Assembly: GCA_013044085.1 (NCBI GenBank)
Contig: JABEVI010000014.1
Location: 1 to 31,039 of the forward strand
Length of the DNA stretch: 31,039 nucleotides
Direction: 5' to 3'
Source of the DNA: Steroidobacteraceae bacterium
Lineage (GTDB): Bacteria; Pseudomonadota; Gammaproteobacteria; Steroidobacterales; Steroidobacteraceae
Numbering within the stretch: position 1 is the stretch's first letter; every line of letters starts with the position of its first letter. The notes beneath the pieces were generated by a model. It was not told the origin of the DNA and made no database searches. It saw nothing but the letters and a program-made list of their open reading frames with translations. Below are positions 24,801 to 31,039 of this stretch, piece by piece. A program made the translations under genes and the position numbers.

Positions 24801-25415
24801 CAACTCGATCTGCCGGACTACCGGCCCGCGATCATCAACGTGACGCGCAAGGCGCAACCGGGCCTCGAACTGGAGAGCCGCATCTTCACCCTCGGCGGGC
24901 GCCTGCTCGCACGGCGCGTCGATCACGCCGATATCGCCGCGAACTCGACGGCCCGCTTCGCGCCGCTCGATCTCAGCCCGTTCTTCGCACGCGAGGGTGT
25001 CGTGATCGTGAAGCTCACGCTGCGCGATGGGCTCGGCCGCATCCGCTCCGAGAACGTATACTGGCCGAGCGCCACCGCCGCGGGGCAGCGCCGCCTCGAC
25101 CGGCTTGCCCGACAACCGGTTGAGCTGACGGCGCGCGACCGCGAGGCGGGATCCGCACAGATTGTCGACGTCGCGCTCACGAATCGCGGCCGGGACACGG
25201 CGCTCGCGACGAGGATAACGATGCAGGATGCGCGGGGCACCCGCGTGCTTCCGGTCTACTATGGAGACAACTACGTGACACTATTGCCCGGCGAGACCCG
25301 CCGCATCCAGGTCGAATGCCCCTTGAACGGAAGGCGCTGCGCGCGCGTCGCCGTGCACGGCTGGAACGTGAAAGATCGCGTCGTGGCGATTTCCGCCGCG
25401 GGGAGCCGCCGATGA
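21858..25415 (+). CDS. Exported GH2-family exo-glycosidase with N-terminal LamG-like domain
   Basis: Large retaining glycoside hydrolase, 1185 aa. A signal peptide (about residues 1-35, core GLVGLIALSSVAWASA) is followed by a LamG/concanavalin-like domain (about 55-220, with WSIGGWIDW and ATYDGRTARLYVGGNEVA). The GH2 architecture then begins. It has the sugar-binding jelly roll (VPGTVLTTLIARGVYPDPNY, LTFLGINYRAEVWLNGTRLG), Ig-like domains and a TIM barrel with acid/base Glu793 in LWIGRNEGVPP. The probable nucleophile is Glu851 in AVEVGTPSL. The HPAWPSNTWQIY and AAYYGVKKACEPLHAQL segments resemble exo-beta-glucosaminidases and mannosylglycoprotein endo-beta-mannosidases. Substrate could therefore be a beta-mannoside, glucosaminide or related bond. 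GGGGAG precedes the ATG, and the stop overlaps the GH3 start (ATGA). Confidence 0.88.
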   Translation: MALRRSCCKRSVKSVICRMSGLVGLIALSSVAWASASGTMNPSPSENLGPYNAAFLAGGIGLQRKLAPDARLLSAAAPWSIGGWIDWRRRQRGTEILTAIGELASRSWRGLELRNGHAQLVLGPGIRLVGSAAIAPGHWTAVMATYDGRTARLYVGGNEVAERSDETLAVAARIALAPAPSPLSARAAPVGKHLTVNHFGGKLALWSVHQHALSAARIGALAAAPPAFGLIEFRHVGVGWAVQKREWIGLDQPQDPWTLPHAHSAPSAPIATPPPPASTALDPAGAHTWTVSNWSLRVAAPRARDPGGARLSSVDYPADAKPWYPAVVPGTVLTTLIARGVYPDPNYGLNNLAIPERLAHQDYWYRSVFGAPGALRGRHLTLTFLGINYRAEVWLNGTRLGTITGAFIRGVFDVTHLVRPGRLNALAVRIVPPPHPGIPHEESVAAGPGLNGGELALDGPTFIATGGWDWIPGIRDRDIGLWQPVTLAASGALRILDPRVKTILPLPRRDVADVSIAVPVRNMAGRPLAATVKARFDSVTVQRSLTLPPGVTTVRFSPGEFAQLRVPHPRLWWPNGYGPATLHRLHIAVYHATRLSDRKSLNFGMRELTYELSLFDREGRLRRVEFNPSLANARAARLIDVRHRAIKRTPNGWAASLSAAGEHSPAVRTLPASTLAPYLVIRVNGVRIAARGGNWGMDDDLKRIGRHRLEPYFRLEHAAHLDIMRNWLGQNTEGVFYDLADKYGFLVLNDFWISTQNFQLEPQDPALFLANVRDVISRYRNHPSIALWIGRNEGVPPPILNDGMAALVAKLDGTRYYTPSSNSVNLQVSGPYNYRPPAAYFTTLARGFAVEVGTPSLASLDSVRAMIPAADRWPLNDTYAYHDWHFGGNGDTKTFMAALDRQYGAPRSLEDFERKAQLMDYVSYRAIFEGFNAHLWTRNSGRLLWMTHPAWPSNTWQIYSSDYDTAAAYYGVKKACEPLHAQLDLPDYRPAIINVTRKAQPGLELESRIFTLGGRLLARRVDHADIAANSTARFAPLDLSPFFAREGVVIVKLTLRDGLGRIRSENVYWPSATAAGQRRLDRLARQPVELTARDREAGSAQIVDVALTNRGRDTALATRITMQDARGTRVLPVYYGDNYVTLLPGETRRIQVECPLNGRRCARVAVHGWNVKDRVVAISAAGSRR

Positions 25416-28093
25416 AACACGTCATCCTCTACGCAGGCGCGCGGCGCGTCGCGGCGGGCTCGGCTTGGTTGTTGATCGCCGCGCTCGCACGCCCCAGCGG
25501 CGCGCTAGCCGCGCCGGCGGTCGCGCATCCGAATCTCTGGCCGGCCGGACCGAAGAACGTGCTGATCGAGCCCCGAGTCGAGCGCTTCGTCGATGCGTTG
25601 ATGGCCAGGATGACGCTCGCAGAGAAGGTCGGGCAGATGATCCAGGCGGACATCTCCACGATCACACCGCGGCAGGCCGCGAAATACCACCTCGGCTCGA
25701 TTCTCGCCGGCGGCAACTCCGCACCGTACGGGCACCTGCGGGCCGCACCCGCCGAATGGCTCGAACTCGCCAATGCCTATCAACGCGCGGCGGCCGCCAA
25801 CGGATCCGGCCATGTCGCGATTCCACTGCTGCTCGGAATCGACGCCGTGCATGGCGATGCGCGGGTACGTGGCGCGACGATCTTCCCGCAAAACATCGCG
25901 CTCGGCGCCACGCATGATCCGCAACTCGTCCGGAAGATCGGTCGCGCAACCGCCGATGAAGTGGCCTCGACCGGTTTCAACTGGGCGTTCGCGCCGACCA
26001 TCGCGGTCGCGCGCGACACGCGCTGGGGACGCACCTACGAAAGCTACTCGGAAAATCCGCGCTTGGTGGCGCGCCTCTCCGCGGCGATGGTCGAGGGCCT
26101 GCAGGGAAAGCTCGGCACCCCCGACTACCTCTCGGCCGATCACACGGTCGCGACGGTCAAGCACTTCATCGGCGACGGCGGCACCTTCGACGGCCGCGAT
26201 CAGGGCGACGACCTCATTCCCGAGAAGACCCTGATACGCGTGCATGCCGCAGGTTATCTGCCGGCGATAGACGCGGGCGTCCTCACCGTGATGGCCTCGT
26301 ACAACTCCTGGCAAGGCGTGAAGATGCATGCCAACAAATCCCTGCTGACCGGTGTTTTGAAGGGACGTTTCGGATTCAACGGCTTCATCATCGGCGACTG
26401 GGACGCCCAAGCAGAAATCCCCGGCTGCACGAAATTCGACTGCCCGACGACGATCAATGCCGGCCTCGACATGATCATGGCGCCGGACAGTTGGCGGCAA
26501 ATCTACCGCAACACGCTCGCCGAGGTGCATGAGGGCGTGATCCCCGAGGCGCGCATCGACGACGCGGTGCGCCGCATCCTCCGTGTGAAGGTTCTGGCAA
26601 ACCTGTTCACCCGTCCCCCGGCGATACACCCGCGGACGAGCGCCGGCCTCGACGTGCTCGGCGATCCGGCGCATCGCGCGCTCGCGAGGCGGGCCGTGCG
26701 CGAGTCGCTCGTGCTGCTGAAGAACGACGGCGGCGTGCTGCCGCTCAACCCCAAGGGACGCATTCTCGTCGTCGGTCATGCCGCGGTGGACATCGGCCAA
26801 CAATGCGGCGGCTGGACGATCGACTGGCAGGGTGCTCACAACACGAATGCGGATTTCCCGGGCGCCACCTCGATCTACGCCGGCATCCGCGATGAGGTCG
26901 ATGCGGCCGGCGGCGTCGCCAAGTACAGCCGAAACGGCCACTACAAGCGCAAACCCGAGGCCGCGATCGTGGTCTTCGGAGAGCACCCGTATGCGGAATA
27001 CGAGGGCGATCGTGAAACCCTCGAATACGATCCGGGTCATCATCACATCCTTCGCATCATGCAGCGTCTGCATCGCGCCGGCGTGCCGGTGGTCGCGGTG
27101 TTCCTCTCCGGCCGGCCCATGTGGGTGAACCCGCAGTTGAACGCCGCCGATGCGTTCGTCGCCGCCTGGCTGCCGGGCAGCGAGGGCGGCGGCATCGCCG
27201 ACGTGCTGTTGCGCAAGGCCGACGGCAGGATCCGTCACGACTTTAGCGGCCGGCTATCATTCTCGTGGCCTGCGACCGTCATGCCGGTACGCTTCGGCGC
27301 GAACGGCGCCGTGCGGGGGGCGCTGTTTCCGCGCGGCTACGGTTTGACCTACGAACAGCATTCGCACCTCGGACGCCTGTCCGAGGCGCGGCACGCGGCA
27401 CCGGACGTTCACGCTCGGAACGTGCTGTTTGCGGGTGGACGGGTCACCTCGCCCTGGTCGGTTTTTCTGCGCGACCGGCGGGGATCGGTGCGCATGACCT
27501 TGCCGGCGCAAATCAGCCCCGCGCATGCCTTGAGCCTGCGGCTCGACCGCAACGGTGCGCATGCCGCCTGGAGCGGCAAAGGTTGGGGCGAGTTGCGGAT
27601 CGCCGGGCGCGCCGTCGACTTGACGCGGCGCGCCGGACTCAATCTCGCACTCGAGATCCGCTATCGAATCGGACTTTCACCGAGTTCGCCGGTCGAACTC
27701 GGACCGGTCTGCGAAAGACCCTACGCCTCACCCCCGCAGGCTGGTCGCGGATCCCGTTGCGACGCACCCCGGCCGCCGATGCTCGATGTCACACAGGCGC
27801 TCGCACGCACACCGATCGGTGCAACGGGCGTGTTGTTTCTGCCGCTGCGGTGTTTTGCCCGTGTGGGCGCACTGCTCGACCGCGTCGGCGCTCCCTTGAC
27901 GCTGAGGACCGCCGGTCGCTTCGCCTTCACCCTGATCGATGCGCGCTTCGCCTCCGCCCCGCGCGCCACCTCTTGCCCGGCACCGGCCTCGCCAAGCGCG
28001 CTCACCCGCGCCGGGGAGTCAACCGGGTCTGCAGCCAGTAGACGAGCACGCTCGCACCGGTCAGTGCAAACAGGCCGAAAATTTCGTCTCTAG
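25412..28093 (+). CDS. Exported GH3-family exo-beta-glucosidase (ExoP-like) with C-terminal Exop_C-like domain
   Basis: Exo-acting beta-1,3/1,4-glucosidase, 893 aa from the ATG that overlaps the GH2 stop. The signal peptide ends near ALAAP (about residue 34). The GH3 N-domain carries VEKVGQMIQADIS-like (LAEKVGQMIQADIS), GIDAVHGDARV, FAPTIAVARDTRWGRTYES and the KHFIGDGGT motif. The nucleophile is Asp329 in GFIIGDWDAQ, the GDW form seen in ExoP rather than SDW. The C-domain has AVRESLVLLKND and a VFGEHPYAEYEGD loop with the likely acid/base Glu. The ExoP-type C-terminal sandwich ends near FTLIDARFAS, about residue 848. The final 40-45 residues are Ser/Arg/Pro-rich, overlap the convergent permease gene by 92 bp and look like run-on sequence after loss of the original stop. 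Confidence 0.9.
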   Translation: MKHVILYAGARRVAAGSAWLLIAALARPSGALAAPAVAHPNLWPAGPKNVLIEPRVERFVDALMARMTLAEKVGQMIQADISTITPRQAAKYHLGSILAGGNSAPYGHLRAAPAEWLELANAYQRAAAANGSGHVAIPLLLGIDAVHGDARVRGATIFPQNIALGATHDPQLVRKIGRATADEVASTGFNWAFAPTIAVARDTRWGRTYESYSENPRLVARLSAAMVEGLQGKLGTPDYLSADHTVATVKHFIGDGGTFDGRDQGDDLIPEKTLIRVHAAGYLPAIDAGVLTVMASYNSWQGVKMHANKSLLTGVLKGRFGFNGFIIGDWDAQAEIPGCTKFDCPTTINAGLDMIMAPDSWRQIYRNTLAEVHEGVIPEARIDDAVRRILRVKVLANLFTRPPAIHPRTSAGLDVLGDPAHRALARRAVRESLVLLKNDGGVLPLNPKGRILVVGHAAVDIGQQCGGWTIDWQGAHNTNADFPGATSIYAGIRDEVDAAGGVAKYSRNGHYKRKPEAAIVVFGEHPYAEYEGDRETLEYDPGHHHILRIMQRLHRAGVPVVAVFLSGRPMWVNPQLNAADAFVAAWLPGSEGGGIADVLLRKADGRIRHDFSGRLSFSWPATVMPVRFGANGAVRGALFPRGYGLTYEQHSHLGRLSEARHAAPDVHARNVLFAGGRVTSPWSVFLRDRRGSVRMTLPAQISPAHALSLRLDRNGAHAAWSGKGWGELRIAGRAVDLTRRAGLNLALEIRYRIGLSPSSPVELGPVCERPYASPPQAGRGSRCDAPRPPMLDVTQALARTPIGATGVLFLPLRCFARVGALLDRVGAPLTLRTAGRFAFTLIDARFASAPRATSCPAPASPSALTRAGESTGSAASRRARSHRSVQTGRKFRL

Positions 28094-29303
28094 AGGCGAG
28101 CGCGATCAGCGCGATCATGCTGCCGATGCCGACGAGTGTCGCGGTGCCGAGCCAGCGGAAGTTTAGCGGCGTGCCCGCGCGTGCGACGCCGGCGCGCGCG
28201 AGCCGCCAGGTCGCGGCACAGCCGGCGATGTAGAAGCCGGCGGTCGCGAGCGCCGACAGCACGGCAAGCGCCGCGAACGTTCCGGTAAGCGCCAGCAAGA
28301 TGGCGAGTAGCGCGTAACAAGCGATCGCCACGTGCGGGGCGTGGCTTTGCGGGTGTAAGCGCCCGAGCGCGCGCGGCAGCAGTCCATCGCGGGCGAAGGC
28401 GAACAATATCCGCGGGCTGCCGAGGATGTCGCTGCTCAGGTAGCCGAGCATCGACAAACTCGTGCCGGCCAGCACCAACAGCCGCAGAGCCGGGTCGATC
28501 CGCCCCATCGCGTCGGCGAGCGGTGCGGTGGAGGTCGCGAGGGCGGCGCCGAGTATGCCTTGGGCGACGATCTGGATCGCGACATACAACAAGGTCACCG
28601 AACCCATCGCGATCGCGAGCGCGCGCGGAATGGTGCGTTCCGGCCGGATCACCTCGCCGCTCGCGCACAGCGAAGTCTCCATGCCCATGAACGCGAAGAC
28701 GGCGAGGATCAATGCGCGCCCCACGCCGACGCCGCTCAGCGGCGCCGGAATTCGAAAGTTGGTGCCATGAAGAGCGAATGCACCGACCAGCAGGAACACC
28801 GCGAGCGGCAGCAGCTTCACCAGGGTCATCGAATTCACCAGTCGCATGCCGCGTTCGACGCCGCTCATGTTGATGAGCGCGATGCCGGCGATCGTGCCGA
28901 CGACGACCAACGCATGCACGGGTGCCGCATACTCCCGCGGCAGCAATTCCACGACCACGTCGGCGAGCGCGGCCGCGATGCCGCCGCAGGCGAGCACGTC
29001 GCCGAACCAGAGCAGCGTGCCCGCGGCGTACCCGGTCATGGGCCCAAACGCCGCCTCGATGTATCCGTACGCGCCGCCGCTGCTCGGAATGCGGCTGCCG
29101 CCCTCGGCGAAACAGATGGCGACCGACCCGACCGCGATCGCGCAGGCCACGATGGCCAATGGCGCGTAAATGCCGGCGTTCGCTGCAAGCGCGGCCGGGA
29201 CCACGAAAATCGACGCGCCGACCACCATGTTGACGACGCTGGCGGCAAGTCCCCATGTTCCGACGGTGCGGATCAATCCGGTGTCGCGTGTACTGGCATT
29301 CAT
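28002..29303 (-). CDS. APC-superfamily amino-acid/polyamine permease
   Basis: Inner-membrane secondary transporter of 433 aa with about 12 hydrophobic helices. The N-terminal APC signature is present (SVVNMVVGASIFVVPAALAANAGIYAPLA, broken at the unwound helix by the GASIF glycine motif), with SRIPSSGGAYGYIEAAFGP in the second helix region and FMGMETSLCASGEVIRPERTIPRA in helix 6. The fit is to the basic amino acid/polyamine antiporter or general APC group. Start ATG 29303 has TAGGACGG upstream. It is divergent from the EamA gene and convergent with the GH3 gene, whose frame overlaps its 3' end. No link to sugar use is evident. Confidence 0.9.
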   Translation of the reverse strand: MNASTRDTGLIRTVGTWGLAASVVNMVVGASIFVVPAALAANAGIYAPLAIVACAIAVGSVAICFAEGGSRIPSSGGAYGYIEAAFGPMTGYAAGTLLWFGDVLACGGIAAALADVVVELLPREYAAPVHALVVVGTIAGIALINMSGVERGMRLVNSMTLVKLLPLAVFLLVGAFALHGTNFRIPAPLSGVGVGRALILAVFAFMGMETSLCASGEVIRPERTIPRALAIAMGSVTLLYVAIQIVAQGILGAALATSTAPLADAMGRIDPALRLLVLAGTSLSMLGYLSSDILGSPRILFAFARDGLLPRALGRLHPQSHAPHVAIACYALLAILLALTGTFAALAVLSALATAGFYIAGCAATWRLARAGVARAGTPLNFRWLGTATLVGIGSMIALIALASRDEIFGLFALTGASVLVYWLQTRLTPRRG

Positions 29304-29420
29304 CCGTCCTACCGTAACATGGGCGGTGGCCGGGACGTAGGAGCGATTCGAGCGGGTGCCGCGGGGTCATGGCAGAATGCTCGCCGGCTTTTCCCGTACC
29401 CCGTGGAGGCTTTACCGCAG

Positions 29421-30278
29421 ATGAATCGCACCGGCCGCCGCGTCGGCATGCTGTGCGTGACCGGCTCCGCCGTCGCCTGGAGCATCGGCGGCCTGTTCAC
29501 ACGCCTGATCACCGTCGACGCCTGGACGATGCTCGCGTGGCGTGGAATATTCGGTGGACTTGCCCTCGTGATCGTCATGTCACTGGCGCACGAAAAGGGT
29601 GCATGGGCGACCCTGCGCTCGATGCGCTGGGTCGGCGTGCTGTTCGTCCTGCAGGGCGCGATCGGCATGATTTTCTATTTGACGGCGCTGCGCCGCACGA
29701 GCGTCGCGAACGTCGCCGTGATCTATGCGACGACGCCGTTCCTTGCGGCGGTGCTGGGCTGGTGGATCTTGCGCGAACGGCCTGACCGCAGCGCGGTCAT
29801 CGCGAGCGGCGGTGCGCTGATCGGCGTCGCCGTGATGATGGGGTTTGGCAGCCGCGGCAGCCTGCTCGGCGATGCCCTTGCGATCGGCATGATGCTCACG
29901 ATGGCCGTGACGACGGTGGTCGTACGCCGGCACCCGGGAATTCCCGTGTTGCTGACCGCCTGCCTGTCCTCGTTCGCGAGCGGGCTGGTGTGCTGGCCGT
30001 TCGGCGCGCCGCTTTCGGTCTCGCCGACGAACCTGTGGCTGCTCGCGCTGTTCGGCATCGTGAACTTCGCGATTGCCCTGCCGCTGTTCGTACTCGGTGC
30101 GCGCCGCTTGTCGCCGGTGGAGACCGGCCTGATCGGCGCGCTCGACGCACCGCTCGCACCCTTGTGGGTCTGGATCGCAGTCCGTGAAACACCGGGTCAC
30201 GCCACCCTGATCGGTGGGCTCATCGTGTTCGGGGCGGTGGCAGCTCACGTGGTAATCACCGAGTCCCGCGCCGTTTGA
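29421..30278 (+). CDS. EamA/DMT-family membrane transporter
   Basis: Drug/metabolite transporter superfamily protein of 285 aa with about 10 helices in two EamA repeats. The first repeat runs from GSAVAWSIGGLFTRLI to VYATTPFLAAVLGWWILRERP (IYATTPFLAAVLGWW). The second runs from LLGDALAIGMMLTMAVTTV to LIGALDAPLAPLWVWIAVRE. The open frame extends far upstream, but that part is Arg/His-rich and lies antisense to the permease. The ATG at 29421 has GGAGG 11 nt before it and gives the normal family length. The substrate is unknown. The 117-bp gap to the divergent permease must hold both promoters, though no strong boxes are seen. Confidence 0.9.
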   Translation: MNRTGRRVGMLCVTGSAVAWSIGGLFTRLITVDAWTMLAWRGIFGGLALVIVMSLAHEKGAWATLRSMRWVGVLFVLQGAIGMIFYLTALRRTSVANVAVIYATTPFLAAVLGWWILRERPDRSAVIASGGALIGVAVMMGFGSRGSLLGDALAIGMMLTMAVTTVVVRRHPGIPVLLTACLSSFASGLVCWPFGAPLSVSPTNLWLLALFGIVNFAIALPLFVLGARRLSPVETGLIGALDAPLAPLWVWIAVRETPGHATLIGGLIVFGAVAAHVVITESRAV

Positions 30279-30320
30279 TCCCGCGCCGCTAGGGCCGGCA
30301 AGATCGGCACCTGGGGTGGC

Positions 30321-30354
30321 GTGTCATAAGGATGTCACATTCGCCCGCTAGCCT
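30321..30354 (+). promoter_or_regulatory. Pho box (PhoB-type site) and -10 of the downstream TonB receptor
   Basis: GTGTCAT-AAGG-ATGTCAC (30321-30338) has two TGTCA direct repeats starting 11 bp apart, matching the E. coli Pho box arrangement (CTGTCAT, 4-nt AT-rich spacer, CTGTCAC). A possible -10, TAGCCT (30349-30354), lies 10 nt downstream, the spacing expected when PhoB replaces a -35 box. The receptor ATG is about 95 nt further on. Confidence 0.65.
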
Positions 30355-30449
30355 CTTCCAATCCCAATGGACCCGGCCACGCGCGATGCGCTGAGCGTGT
30401 CGACGGGACGTATGACCGCGCTTGCAAACAATCTCGAGAGAAGGAATAC

Positions 30450-31039
30450 ATGATGCTTTCTGTCCGGAAAAACGCCCTCCTTGCACCGCTGATCGGCGGC
30501 GCAACGCTGGCGCTCGCCCCGCTTCACGTCTTCGCGCAATCCACCGCAGCGCAGAATGGCGGCAAGCATCCGCTCGAGACGCTGAGCCCGATCGAGGTCA
30601 TCGCGCACGAATTGTCCTTGACCCAGATCCCGATGGCGGCGGCCTACAGCGAATCGATGATCGGCTCCTCGGCGATCCGCTTCTCCTCGCCGATGCTCGA
30701 CGTCCAGGGACTGCTCGAGCGCACGCCGTCGGTGAACGTGCGTACGCCGGCCGCGAACGGCGTGCGCACCAACATCACCTTCCGCTCCTTCAGCAGCGGC
30801 CAGTTCTCCGAGACTTTCGCCGGCGTGCCGATCAATGATCCCTTGAACGGCGGCACCACCAACTCGGCCTCCACCCGCAACAACATCCCGCTGACGCTCA
30901 ACGACATCAGCAGCGTGCATATCTACCGCGGCATCAACAGTCCGGCGGTGACCGCCTACAATTCGCTGGGCGGCACGATCGAATTCAAGCCGCGCGACCC
31001 CTCGGCGGTGGCCAAGGCAACCGCGAGTTTCGGCGGCGG
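30450..31039 (+). CDS. TonB-dependent receptor (partial, C-terminus beyond right edge), probably phosphate-regulated
   Basis: N-terminal 196 or so codons of an outer-membrane receptor. A signal peptide (APLIGGATLALAPLHVFAQ, cleaved near residue 30) precedes a TonB-box-like LETLSPIEVIA. A plug domain follows, with SPMLDVQGLLERTPSVNVRT, ITFRSFSSGQFSETFAGVPI and ISSVHIYRGINSPAVTAYNS (then LGGTIEFKPRD). The plug differs from the carbohydrate-type receptor at 18-21 kb and lacks its NVAESLQR motif. AAGGA precedes two adjacent ATG codons (30450 and 30453). A Pho box upstream suggests induction under phosphate limitation, so the ligand could be a phosphorus-containing compound or metal-phosphate complex (inference). 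The frame is open to the window edge. Confidence 0.88.
   Translation, partial: MMLSVRKNALLAPLIGGATLALAPLHVFAQSTAAQNGGKHPLETLSPIEVIAHELSLTQIPMAAAYSESMIGSSAIRFSSPMLDVQGLLERTPSVNVRTPAANGVRTNITFRSFSSGQFSETFAGVPINDPLNGGTTNSASTRNNIPLTLNDISSVHIYRGINSPAVTAYNSLGGTIEFKPRDPSAVAKATASFGG

Noticed and set aside
28090..29370. 426-codon minus-strand frame overlapping the permease
   Set aside because: Arg-rich out-of-frame shadow; the overlapping frame encodes a clear 12-helix APC permease.
28560..29420. Upstream extension of the EamA transporter frame
   Set aside because: Antisense to the permease; Arg/His/Asp-rich and not membrane-like; the ATG at 29421 with GGAGG upstream explains the gene.
1..31039. Search for tRNA/rRNA genes, CRISPR repeats, IS elements, integrases and attachment sites
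   Set aside because: No convincing example seen by reading; small or divergent elements could be missed without a computed search.

Overview
The window is about 31 kb of high-GC, gene-dense bacterial DNA. The gene families suggest a gammaproteobacterium of the Xanthomonadales/Nevskiales/Steroidobacter type, although a Caulobacter- or sphingomonad-like host cannot be excluded. The clues are large carbohydrate-type TonB-dependent receptors next to a flavin-dependent halogenase-like gene, ROK sugar genes, many glycoside hydrolases, an RND efflux operon and an E. coli-like Pho box. No rRNA, tRNA, CRISPR array, IS element or integrase was seen. The window looks chromosomal and specialised for carbohydrate use.

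Layout. (1) Positions 1-5268, minus strand: a compact tripartite efflux operon (membrane fusion protein, HAE1-type RND pump, TolC-like channel). Its genes overlap by 4 bp and the channel gene is cut by the left edge. (2) Positions 5450-13064: a probable beta-1,3-glucan locus. A large multidomain Big2/carbohydrate-binding lipoprotein (minus) faces a plus-strand run of GH1, GH16, GH17 and GH17 enzymes. The divergent promoters are near mirror images, each with a TTGACA box and a LacI-type palindrome just downstream of its -10. None of the four enzymes has a visible signal peptide. (3) Positions 13037-21114, minus strand: a five-gene probable operon of TonB-dependent receptor, tryptophan-halogenase-like flavoprotein, ROK sugar kinase, ROK regulator and AGE-family sugar isomerase/epimerase. 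(4) Positions 21858-28093, plus strand: two exported enzymes, a LamG-GH2 protein and an ExoP-like GH3 enzyme, with a 4-bp overlap. A second, different LacI-like palindrome lies in front. (5) Positions 28002-31039: an APC amino-acid permease (minus), an EamA transporter (plus), and the first part of another TonB-dependent receptor preceded by a good Pho box.

How the parts may work together (inference). The lipoprotein would hold beta-glucan at the cell surface and the TonB receptor would import oligosaccharides. The exported GH2 and GH3 enzymes would trim them in the periplasm. GH16/GH17/GH1 would finish linear beta-1,3-gluco-oligosaccharides in the cytoplasm. The AGE isomerase and ROK kinase would carry the released hexose (perhaps mannose to fructose to fructose-6-phosphate) into glycolysis. 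An inner-membrane sugar importer and the LacI-family repressors implied by the operators are not in the window.
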